A stretch of 64,000 bases of DNA from Dactylorhiza incarnata (Eukaryota > Streptophyta > Magnoliopsida > Asparagales > Orchidaceae). This document shows, in pieces, positions 37,176-49,155 of this stretch. A model generated the notes under the pieces. The model did no database searches, was not told the DNA's origin, and saw only the letters and a program-made list of their open reading frames with translations. A program made the position numbers and the translations under genes. The stretch spans positions 2,914,001 to 2,978,000 of the forward strand of contig JAWHQI010000273.1 in the NCBI GenBank assembly GCA_033032865.1. Direction: 5' to 3'. Every line of letters begins with the position of its first letter. Position 1 is the first letter of the stretch.

Positions 37176-40100
37176 TTTATTTACATAAGAGGAGAGAAAA
37201 GAGACTCTTCTTAAGCTTAGTAATATTTCCACTCGAGATGGTATAGTCGTCTTAATCCGACATTCGTCGATCTTTTGGATTGCTTGGCAATCAAACCCAA
37301 GCCAGCCACACAAGTTATGTATTTATTTGTGTGGGCTCCGTCAATCATTTGGATTGCTTGGCGGTCAAACCCAAGCCGTCCACATAAGGCACGTTTGCAT
37401 TAATCACTTGGACGCTTGGCGATCAAACCCAAGCCATTCACGAACTTTATTTCCTCCATTGGTACATGAAGTAGCATCGAAGAGTAAAGAGAGACAATAG
37501 GAATAAAGAGAGAAAGTAGGAATAAGATGATGACAGATGAGGAATATATCATAGTAAACCATGGGTGGTCAACTCCCATAGTCATTCCACTCTTAAGCCA
37601 TATCATATAAAGCCTCTGTATTCCAGTCCAAAATATAACTCTACTCTCCTTTACAGCCGACCAAGTGTATCAAGACTTAATGTAGCATGTTTTGTAACCA
37701 GCAGAAGTAAACATGTAAGGAAGAATGAGAGATGGAACTAGTCATACTTATAGGTCCCAGAATACACGATCCTCATTCAACATGCTCATATTATAATAAC
37801 CCTCAATTATTTAAATCCTATTTCCTTTCTTTCAATCTTTTCAGGTAGTAGGGCAAGAGTAAAATTGCCTTAAATGAATCCATGATTCAAGAATGAAATA
37901 CCGCCCAGCTCCTTTATCAAGAATAGATCTTGCAACACAGTTATAATGTCTAAGGCAACGGAAACAAGCCATATTTTCTAAAATATATGAATCGCGGTCA
38001 AATAATTAAAAAGAATGATTTTGAAAAGATAATCAACGATGGGACCCTATCAAAAATCCAAACAAGAGTATTAGAGTTCCCAACGAAAGTCGTTGAAACC
38101 CAAAAGGACAAAGAAAGCAAACGCATTTGGAGGTCAGTGGGGGCTCATATGCCCAACAGAAATCACAAACCTCATCTAAAGCGATGAAAACTTGGTAAGC
38201 CCCAGCCCTTGGCTTTGCTTGATAGATTCACAGCCTCTTGGGACGTGCCACCGACCTACTCATCTTAATAAATCGATTAAAAGAAAGTGAACCTCTTCAT
38301 AAGCATGCATATATATATATATTATATGTATGCAAAGGTGACGTGAAGGAAAATGTGAACTAAGAAGTATCCCCCAACAACCCGAGCTTAATTAAACGAA
38401 GTACCGTTCTGAACTTAACTTCAAAATCAATAAAGATGAAGATCAAGTCAATGAGTTACCAAAGGTAAATCAAAACACCAGTTGCGCATTATATTTCCAT
38501 CTAATCACCTAACAGGATAAAACTTCCCATGAGTTGACAATGACTTGATGAGCATCAGTACAAATTCTTCAAACCCTCGTCCCTTTGAAGAGAAGAGAGA
38601 GACAAGATGTAGTAAATTGAATATCTGAGGAGATGCAAAAGATTAGGGATTGAATCCCTCAATTCAACAAGAAAATCGGCTTAGAAATTCCTCCCTAATT
38701 CTGAAGTAGGAACCCAATTATTTGGAACTAAGGAATATGTGAAGTCCATACGCAGATAAGAGCTCATGGTAAGGTAATATGCAATATAAAGAAATTTCCA
38801 AATCCCCCCCTGTAGTATTTTAACGCTGAGTATAAGGACTATGTGGACTGATAAATCACAATAGACTAGAAAGAAAGAGAGGGCAGCACACATGGTTGCC
38901 TAGAGGATCATCCCCAAGTCATCCTCGTAACAAGCCCAGAAATTTGGGAAGAAAACATAAAAGTGGTTGATTTCCCAACCATCCAAACCAACATAATTAA
39001 TTTACGAGAGATCGGAACGAGGGATAAGATTTCAACCGATTCATGGTGCTCCCATAATTCGAAACCTCCTCAATTGGAGAGGAGAAAATAAACAAAATCC
39101 AATCTCTTATGCTCTATCCATTTCTAACCCAATTTCCATAGCAGAACATATTACCAGCTCATGCACTAGTTAGAAATCACCAAAAATAGAAAAGAACATG
39201 AAGATAATGGCCCCATTTTGAAGGCCTTCCAAGAGGAGGAGGAGGAGGGGAAAAAGAGATGGGGAAGAGGTGGTCAAAATCTAAGCCTTCCACGATGTAC
39301 CCTTCCCATCGAAGAGGGCATAAATCGATAGTAAAACCATAGTCGAGTGAGAGAGAGCCATGCCACCATATGAATCAAGCTATATATATAGTTCCACCGC
39401 TGAAGATAATAACAGAGAGGAGTGGAGAGTGCTTAGCTTAGTGGAAAAGATGAGAAAGAAGCTCGATCGGCCTTAGACAGGCACGCAGAACCAACCCTAG
39501 GTTCGCCCATTCAAATTGAAAGGGAAAGGGGGGTAAGGGAGAAGATGAGTGCAGGGCATGTTGAGGAGAATGGATCGACTCCCTCCAGGAGGAGGATCTT
39601 TGCCATCCGTAACGCATATAATCTCACTTCGATTCCAAATTAGTTTAGGAAAGTCAACAACTTTGGAGGATTACTAGCACTTTAGCAATCAAAATATAAG
39701 ACTTATGGTTAGAGAAATTAGTATTAACCGGGCACCACCAAGGATTGCTTAAAGTGATATTTGTAGTATTATCCCCCATTAGCAGAGTCAATAGAAGAAC
39801 AAGAAGTATTCAGATCAAGGAGACTCTCCACATTGATAATAGCTACCACAAATTGCTGGGAGTATCTTTAAGTATTCAAAATTTATGGGGAGAGGAAAAA
39901 GAGAAAGAGAAGCATTAAATTTCGAGTTGCCTTTCAAAATTTCTTCTCCATCTCCTGTGAAAGAGGGGAAAGCGGGAGTGAGAGAGATGGGGGAGAGGAG
40001 ATGCTTCCAAACTGCCTTCCATCGCAGCTGAATAACTCGCCAAATATAAAATAAGCAAGACAGAAAGAGCTCGGTCAAGCGAAGAGAAAAGGTTGGAGAG

Positions 40101-40472
40101 GTAGAAGATCGCAAACCTTAACCTCTTGTTGTGAGGAGGAAGAAGAAGAAGAACCATGAAAATGGGCGCTTTCCCTCGCCGCCTGTCTTGCCGGAGTCAG
40201 GAGCGGAGCCCTCCCCTTATATAGACGGAAACAACCAATCTGGAGCTCCCAACGAGCTCGACGGCTGCAGTACGTGGCTCTCCTTCATTGGCCACCTCCT
40301 TGTCGATGGATCTTCCCCGAATTTTGTCCAGGTGGGAGGTCGCTGCTGCCCCCGGTGAGATTTCTCTCCCGCCCAAGGTTTTTTCCCCTTGTTTTCCGCC
40401 CAGCCCTGCTCGCTGGTTTCCTGAATCCCCTTTTCTTTTCTTTTTGATCAGCTGAATACGTGTATGCTTTTA

Positions 40473-40500
40473 TTTTATATATATATATATATATGCACAT
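40473..40500 (-). promoter_or_regulatory. TATA box of L2 LTR (left copy)
   Basis: On the - strand a run of TA dinucleotides ends in TATATAAAATAAAAGC, about 0.97 kb from the LTR start. The right LTR has a shorter TA run at 48185-48198. This is the likely transcription start region, inferred from sequence only. Confidence 0.55.
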
Positions 40501-40726
40501 ATACATATCCTTTTATACAAATATAAATGTGCTCATAACTCCCTAGATGAGCGCGGGAAAAATGCGCAGAGGGCATCATTGTGTTCACGTCAACCATACG
40601 ATGTTAACGGAATTATTTGGAGTCGGTCCCGAGTCCGTTCATTCATAATTATTCACTCAAATTAGTATGCAGCTCAAAATAGATTATTTCAGCTAAATTT
40701 CTCAAATCTCATCGAATTTGAATGAA

Positions 40727-41270
40727 ACGAATTGCGTTGCGCTCGTATTGATTAAATGAGTCTGACGCAACTGACCGAATTCAATTCGGAGCTCGTTTGC
40801 TCATTAATCTAAAATGGCGTTGTTGCGACGCTCGATATTACTCAAAATAGTCATTTTCCCAAATGACCTCGGATCGGAACGAAACGAATTCCATTGCACT
40901 CGTATTGACCATACGAGTCTAACGTAACTGATGAAAGTCGATTCGGAGCACGTATGCTCCATATTCTAAAATTGCATCGTCATGACACGCTACGATACTC
41001 AAAATAGTCATATTCTACATATCACCTCGGATCAAAACAAAACGAGTTCCGTTGCACTCGTATCAACTATACGAGTCTAACGCAACTGACGGAAGTCGAT
41101 TCGGAACACGTATGCTCCATATTCTAAAATCGCGTCGTCGTGACGCGCTACGATACTCAAAATAGTCATATTCTACATATGATCTCGGATCGAAACAAAA
41201 CGAGTTCCGTTGCACTCCTATCGAACTTACGAGTCTAACGCAACTGACAGAAGTCAATTCAGAGCATGTA
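40727..41270. repeat. 158-bp degenerate tandem repeat in U3 of L2 (about 3.5 to 4 copies)
   Basis: Units begin AACGAATTGCGTTGC, AACGAATTCCATTGC and AACGAGTTCCGTTGC at about 40727, 40883, 41041 and 41200. On the element strand they lie upstream of the TATA box, in an enhancer-like position. The matching block in the right LTR is at about 48426-48980. Confidence 0.78.
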
Positions 41271-41869
41271 TGCTTATTTTACTAAAATAGCGTAGTCGTA
41301 ACGCGCTACTATACTCAAAATGGTCACTTCTCTAAATGACCACCATTTATGTGGGGAAGGACGGGCCGTGGTTGTCCTGTGACCCGACCTAAGCTCTTCC
41401 AAGGGTTTAACTGAACCGACTAGACCCCTTTTTAAAATTGGGATGTTACAATCCAATAAAACAAAGAAAATTTTCGTCCCTGAAAATACGAGTGGGTCAT
41501 GGGGGTTCAAAACGGGACGTACTGTAGACCACCAGAGGTGTCGAACGATCCCAAATTTTAAGGGTCTCTAGGTTTGGTTTTACCTAACGAGCTATGTTGA
41601 CGGCTCCCGCCGTGTACTTTAATAAATAGCTTAAGCGAAACAGAGGATAACTTTACCGTGGCTATGCTTATTCTGCAGTAACTCTGATATATATTGTCCG
41701 GGAGGATATTTCGCGCAGGCAAGTTGTTCGTATAATGAATTACCATCTTAGATAATTATATCGAGTAAGTAATTTTAGAAAAATCGAGTACCTTCAAGGT
41801 TTGAACGATTCAAATTGATCTAATCATGAGAAACAAGAAACCCTTCATCACTCGATACCCCTCCCGTGA

Positions 41870-42712
41870 ATCGAGCTTAACGGGAGACGAAGGCAACTCA
41901 ACACCTTCCAGGGAGCCGAGCTCAACTGGAAGCGGAGGCAACTCAACACCTTCCAGGGAGCCGAGCTCAGCTGGAAGTGGAGGCAACTCAACACCTTCCC
42001 AGGAGCCGAGCTCAGCTGGAAGTGGAGGCAACTCAACACCTTCCAGGGAGCCGAGCTCAACTGGAAACGGAGGCAACTCAACACCTTCCCAGGAGCCGAG
42101 CTCAGCTGGAAGTGGAGGCAACTCAACACCTTCCAGGGAGCCGAGCTCAACTGGAAGCGGAGGCAACTCAACACCTTCCCAGGAGCCGAGCTCAACTGGA
42201 AGTGGAGGCAACTCAACACCTTCCCAGGAGCCGAGCTCAACTGGAAGTGGAGGCAACTCAACACCTTCCAGGAAGCCGAGCTCAACTGGAAGCGGAGGCA
42301 ACTCAACACCTTCTAGGAAGCCGAGCTCAACTGGAAGCGGAGGCAACTCAACACCTTCCCAGGAGCCGAGCTCAACTGGATGTGGAGGCAACTCAACACC
42401 TTCCCAGGAGCCGAGCTCGACTGGAAGTGGAGGCAACTCAACACCTTCCAAGGAGCCGAGCTCAACTGGAAGTGGAGGCAACTCAACACCTTCCAAGGAG
42501 CCGAGCTCAACTGGGAGTGGAGGCAACTCAACACCTTCCAAGGAGCCGAGCTCAACTGGAAGTGGAGGCAACTCAACACCTTCCAAGGAGCCGAGCTAAA
42601 CTGGAAGTGGAGGCAACTCAACACCTTCCAAGGAGCCGAGCTCAACTGGAAGTGGAGACAACTCAACACCATCCAAGGAGCTGAGCTCAAATGGAAGTGG
42701 AGGCAACAATTG
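41870..42712. repeat. 45-bp minisatellite (about 19 copies)
   Basis: The unit AGGCAACTCAACACCTTCCA followed by GGGAGCCGAGCTCAACTGGAAGCGG repeats about 19 times with small changes. Since 45 is a multiple of three and no frame of the unit contains a stop, long frames are open on both strands (for example 258 codons on - and 257 on +). These encode repeats such as GGNSTPSREPSSTGS or EGVELPPLPVELGSL. I regard them as by-products of the repeat. Confidence 0.92.
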
Positions 42713-43200
42713 AATTTGGCCAACCAGCGGAGGGACCCAGCGGGGCATATAAGATACAACAGAGATCCCAGGGTGCACATCTCCCTATCGCCTAGAGTCG
42801 TCAACCTTCCCATTCCTGTAAGAATGGTCCCTGGGCATGACTGACCCGCCACGATAATCACATACAATTATTTGCACCTTATGTTGCCATATTTTGACCG
42901 CTTTTCTTCCAGCAGGGTAGCAAACCCCGCAGGCCTCACCGATGTGGCCGTCGGTGACAATGGCCGGTCCTGCCACTTCTAGGTGGGGATGTACCGCACT
43001 ACCCAGGCCCTAACGTACAACCCCGTGTACTCTCGGACGTAGGAGATATCTGGCAAAACTACATTTGGCCAACCAGCGGAGGGACCCAGCGGGGCATATA
43101 AGATACAGCCGAGCTCCCGGGGTGCACATCTCCCTGTCGCCTAGAGTCATCAACCTTCCCGCACCGGTACGTACGGTCTACGGGCATGACCGACCTACCA
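42713..43200. repeat. Duplicated block of about 140 bp in L2 interior
   Basis: TTTGGCCAACCAGCGGAGGG and the following 120 bases at 42715-42852 recur at 43068-43202 with about 15 differences. The spacer resembles neither copy. Confidence 0.75.
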
Positions 43201-43630
43201 CTTTTCCACTGCAAGCAATTTACAGTAAAAGTAATAAAAGAGATCGTACTGATAGATGTTGCGTTAAATTGAAACATACCTCATAGTTCTTCTACGATTG
43301 CACAGCTTTATTTTAAACAGATCGTCAAAGCATACTTCATATTTGCAATCATCAGAGCAATTCTCCATATACACACAAAATTTCATTTGATTAACTTAAC
43401 TCAAATGAAATTTTGAAAACGAGTATTTTAATCCCAATAAAACAAAGAGGCTTAAACCCGGGGTTCAAAATTTGAAGTGGTCATTTGCAGGGTTTAATGA
43501 AAGTGTTTTATGGGGACAAGGTAAATCATCAGTTGGGATCAGATGTGGTAAAGGCATGTAAGTGTTGATCCACATATATATGCCAAGTTTATTGTCAACT
43601 TTTACCTTTAAGGTCCACCACCGCTTCCAC

Positions 43631-43656
43631 TGCAGTGGTTCGTCCCGAACCACGCA
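43631..43656 (-). other. Hairpin near the L2 primer site (11-bp stem, one bulge)
   Basis: GTGGTTCG and CGAACCAC enclose a three-base loop (GGA on the element strand). Three further pairs (TGC/GCA) close the base beyond a bulged A. It ends 73 nt from the LTR edge and follows the same CCACCGCTTCC word as the L1 hairpin. Confidence 0.6.
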
Positions 43657-43729
43657 ATAATGATCGGTGGAGAAAGAGTTGTTTCTGTGAACACTATTGG
43701 TCGAAAGATCGGTTTCCCTCTAATCCATT

Positions 43730-46700
43730 TGTAAGACCCCCACCCCCCCCCCCCCCCCCCCCCTCCCAAATCGGCGGTCCGACCGGGGGATCTTATCGCA
43801 CACCACCCTTTCGGCACGACGCCGAAGTGATCCGAAGGGTGGAGGTACTAGCTTCTCCAACCCCCCCTTCCTTGAATACTCCATTGTCGCGCCTAGGGGT
43901 GGTGTTAAGCGAATGTCAATACACATCAACAGAGTGGGGAAACAGTATTCTAGCGGAAGACATCATCAAAGAGTGCACTTTATAGCACTTAGCGGAGGAC
44001 ATCATCAAAGAGTGCTCTTTATAGCACTTAGCGGAAGACGTAGTATTGTAGCGAAGATTAACTATCACAGAAAACTTAAACTCAAGACCTGTATGAATAA
44101 TTTCCATACCTCTGCCGCATTAAATCATGTCCATCAAGGATTCATTGCTAATATATAGATGTCGTGAGGTGGGGCACAACAAAAGGGATGTGGCTTAACA
44201 ACTTGTACATGATGTAGCCTGCTCTATGACTTCATCCACACACAGATGTTGTCACTCATCCGCACCTGTCACCTGTGCCAAAGACAAGTTATTAGAACCA
44301 TGAACAGAATCCAACCCCTACTAACAAACAGACATAATATAACATTTATAAGGGAGGGGACATCTGGACTCTTATTGGGCCGAGGTAGTCTTCCCACGAC
44401 CACCGCCTACGTACTCCGTATCATCCTGCATACGGTCTCAGACCCACGTAGTTCTATAAGTTTCGCACGGGTTGCCCTCCCAGACCGTCCATCGTGCGGG
44501 TTGCCTTAGAGTAAAACTCATCGGCCATCCGACATCATCCCAAGGCACATTTTCCGAAGACACATTATATTCCCGTAGGAATATTTCTCGAAGGCACAAT
44601 ATATTCCCGTAGGAATATTTCCTGAAGGCACAATATATTCCCATAGGAATATTTCTCGAAGGCAACCTTTTATTCCCGTAGGAATTATTTTTCGAAGGAA
44701 CAATATATTTCCGTAGGAATATTTCTCGAAGGCACAATATATTCCTGTAGGAATATTTCTCGAAGGCACAATATATTCCCGTAGGAATATTTCTCGAAGG
44801 CACAATATATTCCCGTAGGAATATTTCTCGAAGGCACAATATATTCCCGTAGGAATATTTCTCGAAGGCAACCTTTTATTTACATCAGAGGAGAGAAAAG
44901 AGACTCTTCTTAAGCTTAGTAATATTTCCACTCGAGATGGTATAGTCGTCTTAATCCGACATTCGTCGATCTTTTGGATTGCTTGGCAATCAAACCCAAG
45001 CCAGCCACACAAGTTATGTATGTATTTGTGTGGGCTTCCGTCAATCATTTGGATTGCTTGGCGGTCAAACCCAAGCCGTCCACATAAGGCACGTTTGCAT
45101 TAATCACTTGGACGCTTGGCGATCAAACCCAAGCCATTCACGAACTTTATTTCCTCCATTGGTACATGAAGTGGCATCGAAGAGTAAAGAGAGACAATAG
45201 GAATAAAGAGAGAAAGTAGGAATAAGATGATGACAGATGAGGAATATATCAGAGTAAACAATGGGTGGTCAACTCCCATAGTCATTCCACTCTTAAGCCA
45301 TATCATATAAAGCCTCTGTATTCCAGTCCAAAATATAACTCTACTCTCCTTTACAGCCGACCAAGTGTATCAAGACTTAATGTAGCATGTTTTGTAACCA
45401 GCAGAAGTAAACATGTAAGGAAGAATGAGAGTTGGAACTAGTCATACTTATAGGTCCCAGAATACACGATCCTCATTCAACATCCTCATGTTATAATAAC
45501 CCTCAATTATTTAAATCCTATTTCCTTTCCTTCAACCTTTTCAGGTAGTCAGGCAAGAGTAAAATTGCCTTAAATGAAGCCATGATTCAAGAATGAAATA
45601 CCGCCCAGCTCCTTTATTATGAATAGATCTTTCAACACAGTTATAATGTCTAAGGTACCGGAAACGAGCCATATTTTCTAAAATATATGAATCGCGGTCA
45701 AATAATTAAAAAGAATGATTTTGAAAAGATAATCAACGATGGGACCCTATCAAAAATCCAAATCAGAGTATTAGAGTTCCCCAACGAAAGTCGTTGAAAC
45801 CCAAAAAGGACAAAGAAAGCAAACACATTTGGAGGTCAGGGGGGCTCATATGCCCAACAGAAATCACAAACCTCATCTAAAGCGATGAAAACTTGGTAAG
45901 CCCAGCCCTTGGCTTTGCTTGATAGCTTCACAGCCTCTTGGGACGTGCCACCGACCTACTCATCTTAATAAATCGATTAAAAGAAAGTGAACCTCTTCAT
46001 ACGCATGCATATATATATTTTTTATATGTATGCAAAGGTGACGTGAAGGAAAATGTGAACTAAGAAGTATCCCCCAACAACCCGAGCTTAATTAAACGGA
46101 GTACCGTTCTGAACTTAACTTCAAAATCAATAAAGATGAAGATCAAGTCAATGAGTTACCATAGGTAAATCAAAACACCAGTTGCGCATTATATTCCCAT
46201 CTAATCACATAACAGGATAAAACTTCCCATGAGTTGACAATGACTTGATGAGCATCAGTAGAAATTCTTCAAACCCTCATCCCTTTGAAGGGAAGAGAGA
46301 GACAAGATGTAGTAAATTGAATATCTGAGGAGATGCAAAAGATTAGGGATTGAATCCCTCAATTCCACAAGAAAATCGGCTTAGAAATTCCTCCCTAATT
46401 CTGAAGTAGGAACCCAATTATTTGGAACTAAGGAATATGTGAAGTCCATACGCAGATAAGAGCTCATGGTAAGGTAATATGAAATATAAAGAAATTTCCA
46501 ACTCCCCCCTGTAGTATTTATACACTGAGTATAAGGACTATGTGGACTGATAAATCACAATAGACTAGAAAGAAAGAGAGGGAAGCACACATGGTTGCCT
46601 AGAGGATCATCCCCAAGTCATCCTCATAACAAGCCCAAAATTTGGGAAGAAAACATAAAAAGGTGGTTGATTTCCCAACCATCCAAACCAACATAATTAA

Positions 46701-49155
46701 TTTAGGAGAGATCGGAAAGAGGGATAAGATTTCAACCGATTCAGGGTGCTCCCATAATTTGAAACCTCCTCAATTGGAGAGGAGAAAATAAACAAAATCC
46801 AATCTCGTATGCTCTATCCATTTCTAACCCAATTTCCATAGCAGAACATATTACCAGCTCATGCACTAGTTAGAAATCACCAAAAATAGAAAAGAACATG
46901 AAGATAATGGCCCCGTTTTGAAGGGTTTCCAAGATGAGGAGGAGGAGGGGAAAAAAGAGATGGGGAAGAGGTGGTCCAAATCTAAGCCTTCCACGATGCA
47001 CCCTTCCCGTCGAAGAGGGCATAAATCGACAGTAAAACTATAGTCGAGTGAGAGAGAGAGCCATGCCACCATATCAATCAAGCTATATATATATAGTTCC
47101 ACCGCCGAAGATAATAACAGAGAGGAGTGGAGAGTTCTTAGCTTAGTGGAAAAGATAAGAAAGAAGCTCGATCGGCCTTAGACAGACACGCTGAACCAGC
47201 CCCAGGTTCGCCCATTCAAATCGAAAGGGAAAGGGGGATAAGGGAGAAGATGAGTGCAGGACATGTTGAGGAGAATGGCTCGACTCCCTCCAGGAGGAGG
47301 ATCTTTGCCATCCGTAACGCATATAATCTCACTTCGATTCCAAATTAGTTTAGGAAAGTCAACAACTTTGGAGGATTACTAGCACTTTAGCAATCAAACT
47401 ATAAGTCTTATGGTTAGAGAAATTAGTATTAATCGGGCACCACCAAGGATTGCTTAAAGTGATATTTGTAGTATTTTCCCACATTAGCAGAGTCAACAGA
47501 AGAACAAGAAGTATTCAGATCAAGGAGAGTCTCCACATTGATAATAGCTACCACGAATTGCTGGGAGTATCTTTAAGTATTCAAAATTTATGGGGGGGGG
47601 GGGGGGGGGGGGAAAGAGAAAGAGAAGCATTAAATTTCGAGTTGCCTTTCAAAATTTCTTCTCCATCTCCTGTGAAAGAGGGGAAAGCGGGAGTGAGAGA
47701 GATGGGGGAGAGGAGATGCTTCCAAACTGCCTTCCATCGCAGCCCAATAACTCGCCAAATATAAAATAAACAAGACAGAAAGAGCTTGGTCAAGCGAAGA
47801 GAAAAGGTTGGAGAGGTAGAAAATCGCAAACCTTAACCTCTTCTTGTGAGGAGGAAGAAGAAGAACCATGAAAATGGGCGCTTTCCCTCGCCGCCTATCT
47901 TGCCAGAGTCAGGAGCAGAGCCCTCCCCTTATATAGACGGAAACAACCAATCCGGAGCTCCCAACGAGCTCGACGGCTGCAGTACGTGGCTCTCCTTCAT
48001 TAGCCACCTCCTTGTCGATGGATCTTCCCCGAATTTTGTCCAGGTGGGAGGTCGCTGCTGCCCCCAGTGAGATTTCTCTCCCGCCCAAGGTTTTTGCCCC
48101 TGGTTTTCCGCCCAGCCCTGCTCGCTGGTTTCCTGAATCCCCTTTTCTTTTCTTTTTGATCAGCTGAATACGTGTATGCTTTTATTTTATATATATATGC
48201 ACATATACATATCCTTTTATACAAATATAAATGTGCTCATAACTCCCTAGATGAGCGCGGGAAAAATGCGCAGAGGGCATCATTGTGTTCACGTCAACCA
48301 TACGATGTTAACGGAATTATTTGTAGTCGGTCCCGAGTCCGTTCATTCATAATTATTCACTCAAATTAGTATGCAGCTCAAAATAGATTATTTCAGCTAA
48401 CTTTCTCAAATATCATCGAATTTGAACGAAACGAATTGCGTTGCACTCGTATTGATTAAATGAGTCTGACGCAACTGACCGAATTCAATTCGGAGCTCGT
48501 TTGCTCATTAATCTAAAATGGCGTTGTTTCGACGCTCGATATTACTCAAAATAGTCGTTTTCTCCAAACGACCTCGTATCGGAACGAAACGAATTCCATT
48601 GCACTCGTATTGACCATACGAGTCTAACGTAACTGACGGAAGTCGATTCGGAGCACGTATGCTCCATATTCTAAAATTGCATCGTCGTGACACGCTACGA
48701 TACTCAAAATAGTCATATTCTACATATGACCTCGGATCGAAACGAAACGAGTTCTGTTGCACTCGTATCAACTGTACGTGTCTAACGAAATTGATGAAAG
48801 TCGATTCGGAGCACGTATGCTCCATATTCTAAAATCGCGTCGTCGTGACGCGCTACGATACTCAAAATAATCATATTCTACATATGACCTCGGATCGAAA
48901 CGAAACGAGTTCCGTTGCACTCCTATCGACCATACGAGTCTAACGCAACTGACGGAAGTCAATTCAGAGCACGTATGCTTATTTTACTAAAATAGCGTAG
49001 TCGTAACGCGCTATTATACTCAAAATGGTCACTTCTCTAAATGACCACCATTTATGTGTTGAAGGTCGGGCCGTGGTTGTCCTATGACCCGACCTAAGCT
49101 CTTCCAAGGGTTCAACCGAACCGACTAGACCCCTTTTTAAAATTGGGATGTTACA
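43730..49155 (-). repeat. 5' (right) LTR of L2
   Basis: It is a 5426-bp partner of 36081-41450. Two homopolymers differ strongly between the copies: a long C-run at 43740-43762 and a G-run at 47593-47612 where the left copy has only GGGG. Such runs are unstable and error-prone in sequencing. Confidence 0.92.
44567..44878. repeat. 34-bp tandem array in right L2 LTR (9 copies)
   Basis: It has the same unit as 36904-37175 with one extra copy. The CAACCTTTTA variant units are conserved in position. Confidence 0.88.

Larger units (their letters stand above)
36081..41450 (-). repeat. 3' (left) LTR of L2
   Basis: It aligns throughout with 43730-49155. It contains a C-run at the end (36088-36100), a 34-bp array, three copies of a block around GGATTGCTTGGCGGTCAAACC (37270-37440), a TATA box on the - strand and about four copies of a 158-bp repeat near 40727-41270. 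Confidence 0.92.
41451..43729. other. L2 interior, noncoding apart from minisatellite frames
   Basis: No retroviral domain is visible. From left to right it holds the pol-end relic AAAATTTTCGTCCC (41467-41480), the 45-bp minisatellite (about 41870-42712), a duplicated 140-bp block, AT-rich DNA, the hairpin (43631-43656) and a weak primer site TGGATTAGAGGG on the - strand (43717-43728). Confidence 0.75.
36081..49155 (-). mobile_element. L2, second LARD-type element with 5.4-kb LTRs
   Basis: It is 13,075 bp with LTRs at 36081-41450 (5370 bp) and 43730-49155 (5426 bp) and an interior of only 2279 bp. The ends TGTAAGACC...GATGTTACA are the same as in L1, but the LTR bodies are largely unrelated, so it is a sister family. 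The orientation is - by the TGTAACATCCC start, TATA boxes (40473-40500 and 48180-48198) and GGGACGAAAATTTT next to the left LTR. There is no coding domain. The interior is dominated by a 45-bp minisatellite. LTR differences look fewer than in L1. Confidence 0.9.

Noticed and set aside
36904..37313. Repetitive frames reading REIFLREYIVPSRNIPTG on the - strand, also at 44438-45048
   Set aside because: They are a product of the 34-bp array in the L2 LTR. Frames shift between copies, and there is no gene context.
38681..38893. Various 60-100 codon frames in the L2 LTRs (for example 38681-38893, 39815-40157, 47450-47869)
   Set aside because: They are short, lie inside LTRs, often start without ATG, and are not retained intact with conservative changes between the two LTR copies.
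41810..42586. Frames of 257-258 codons on both strands, looking like a repeat protein
   Set aside because: They are a by-product of a stop-free 45-bp minisatellite whose period is a multiple of three. Several frames on each strand are open in the same DNA.
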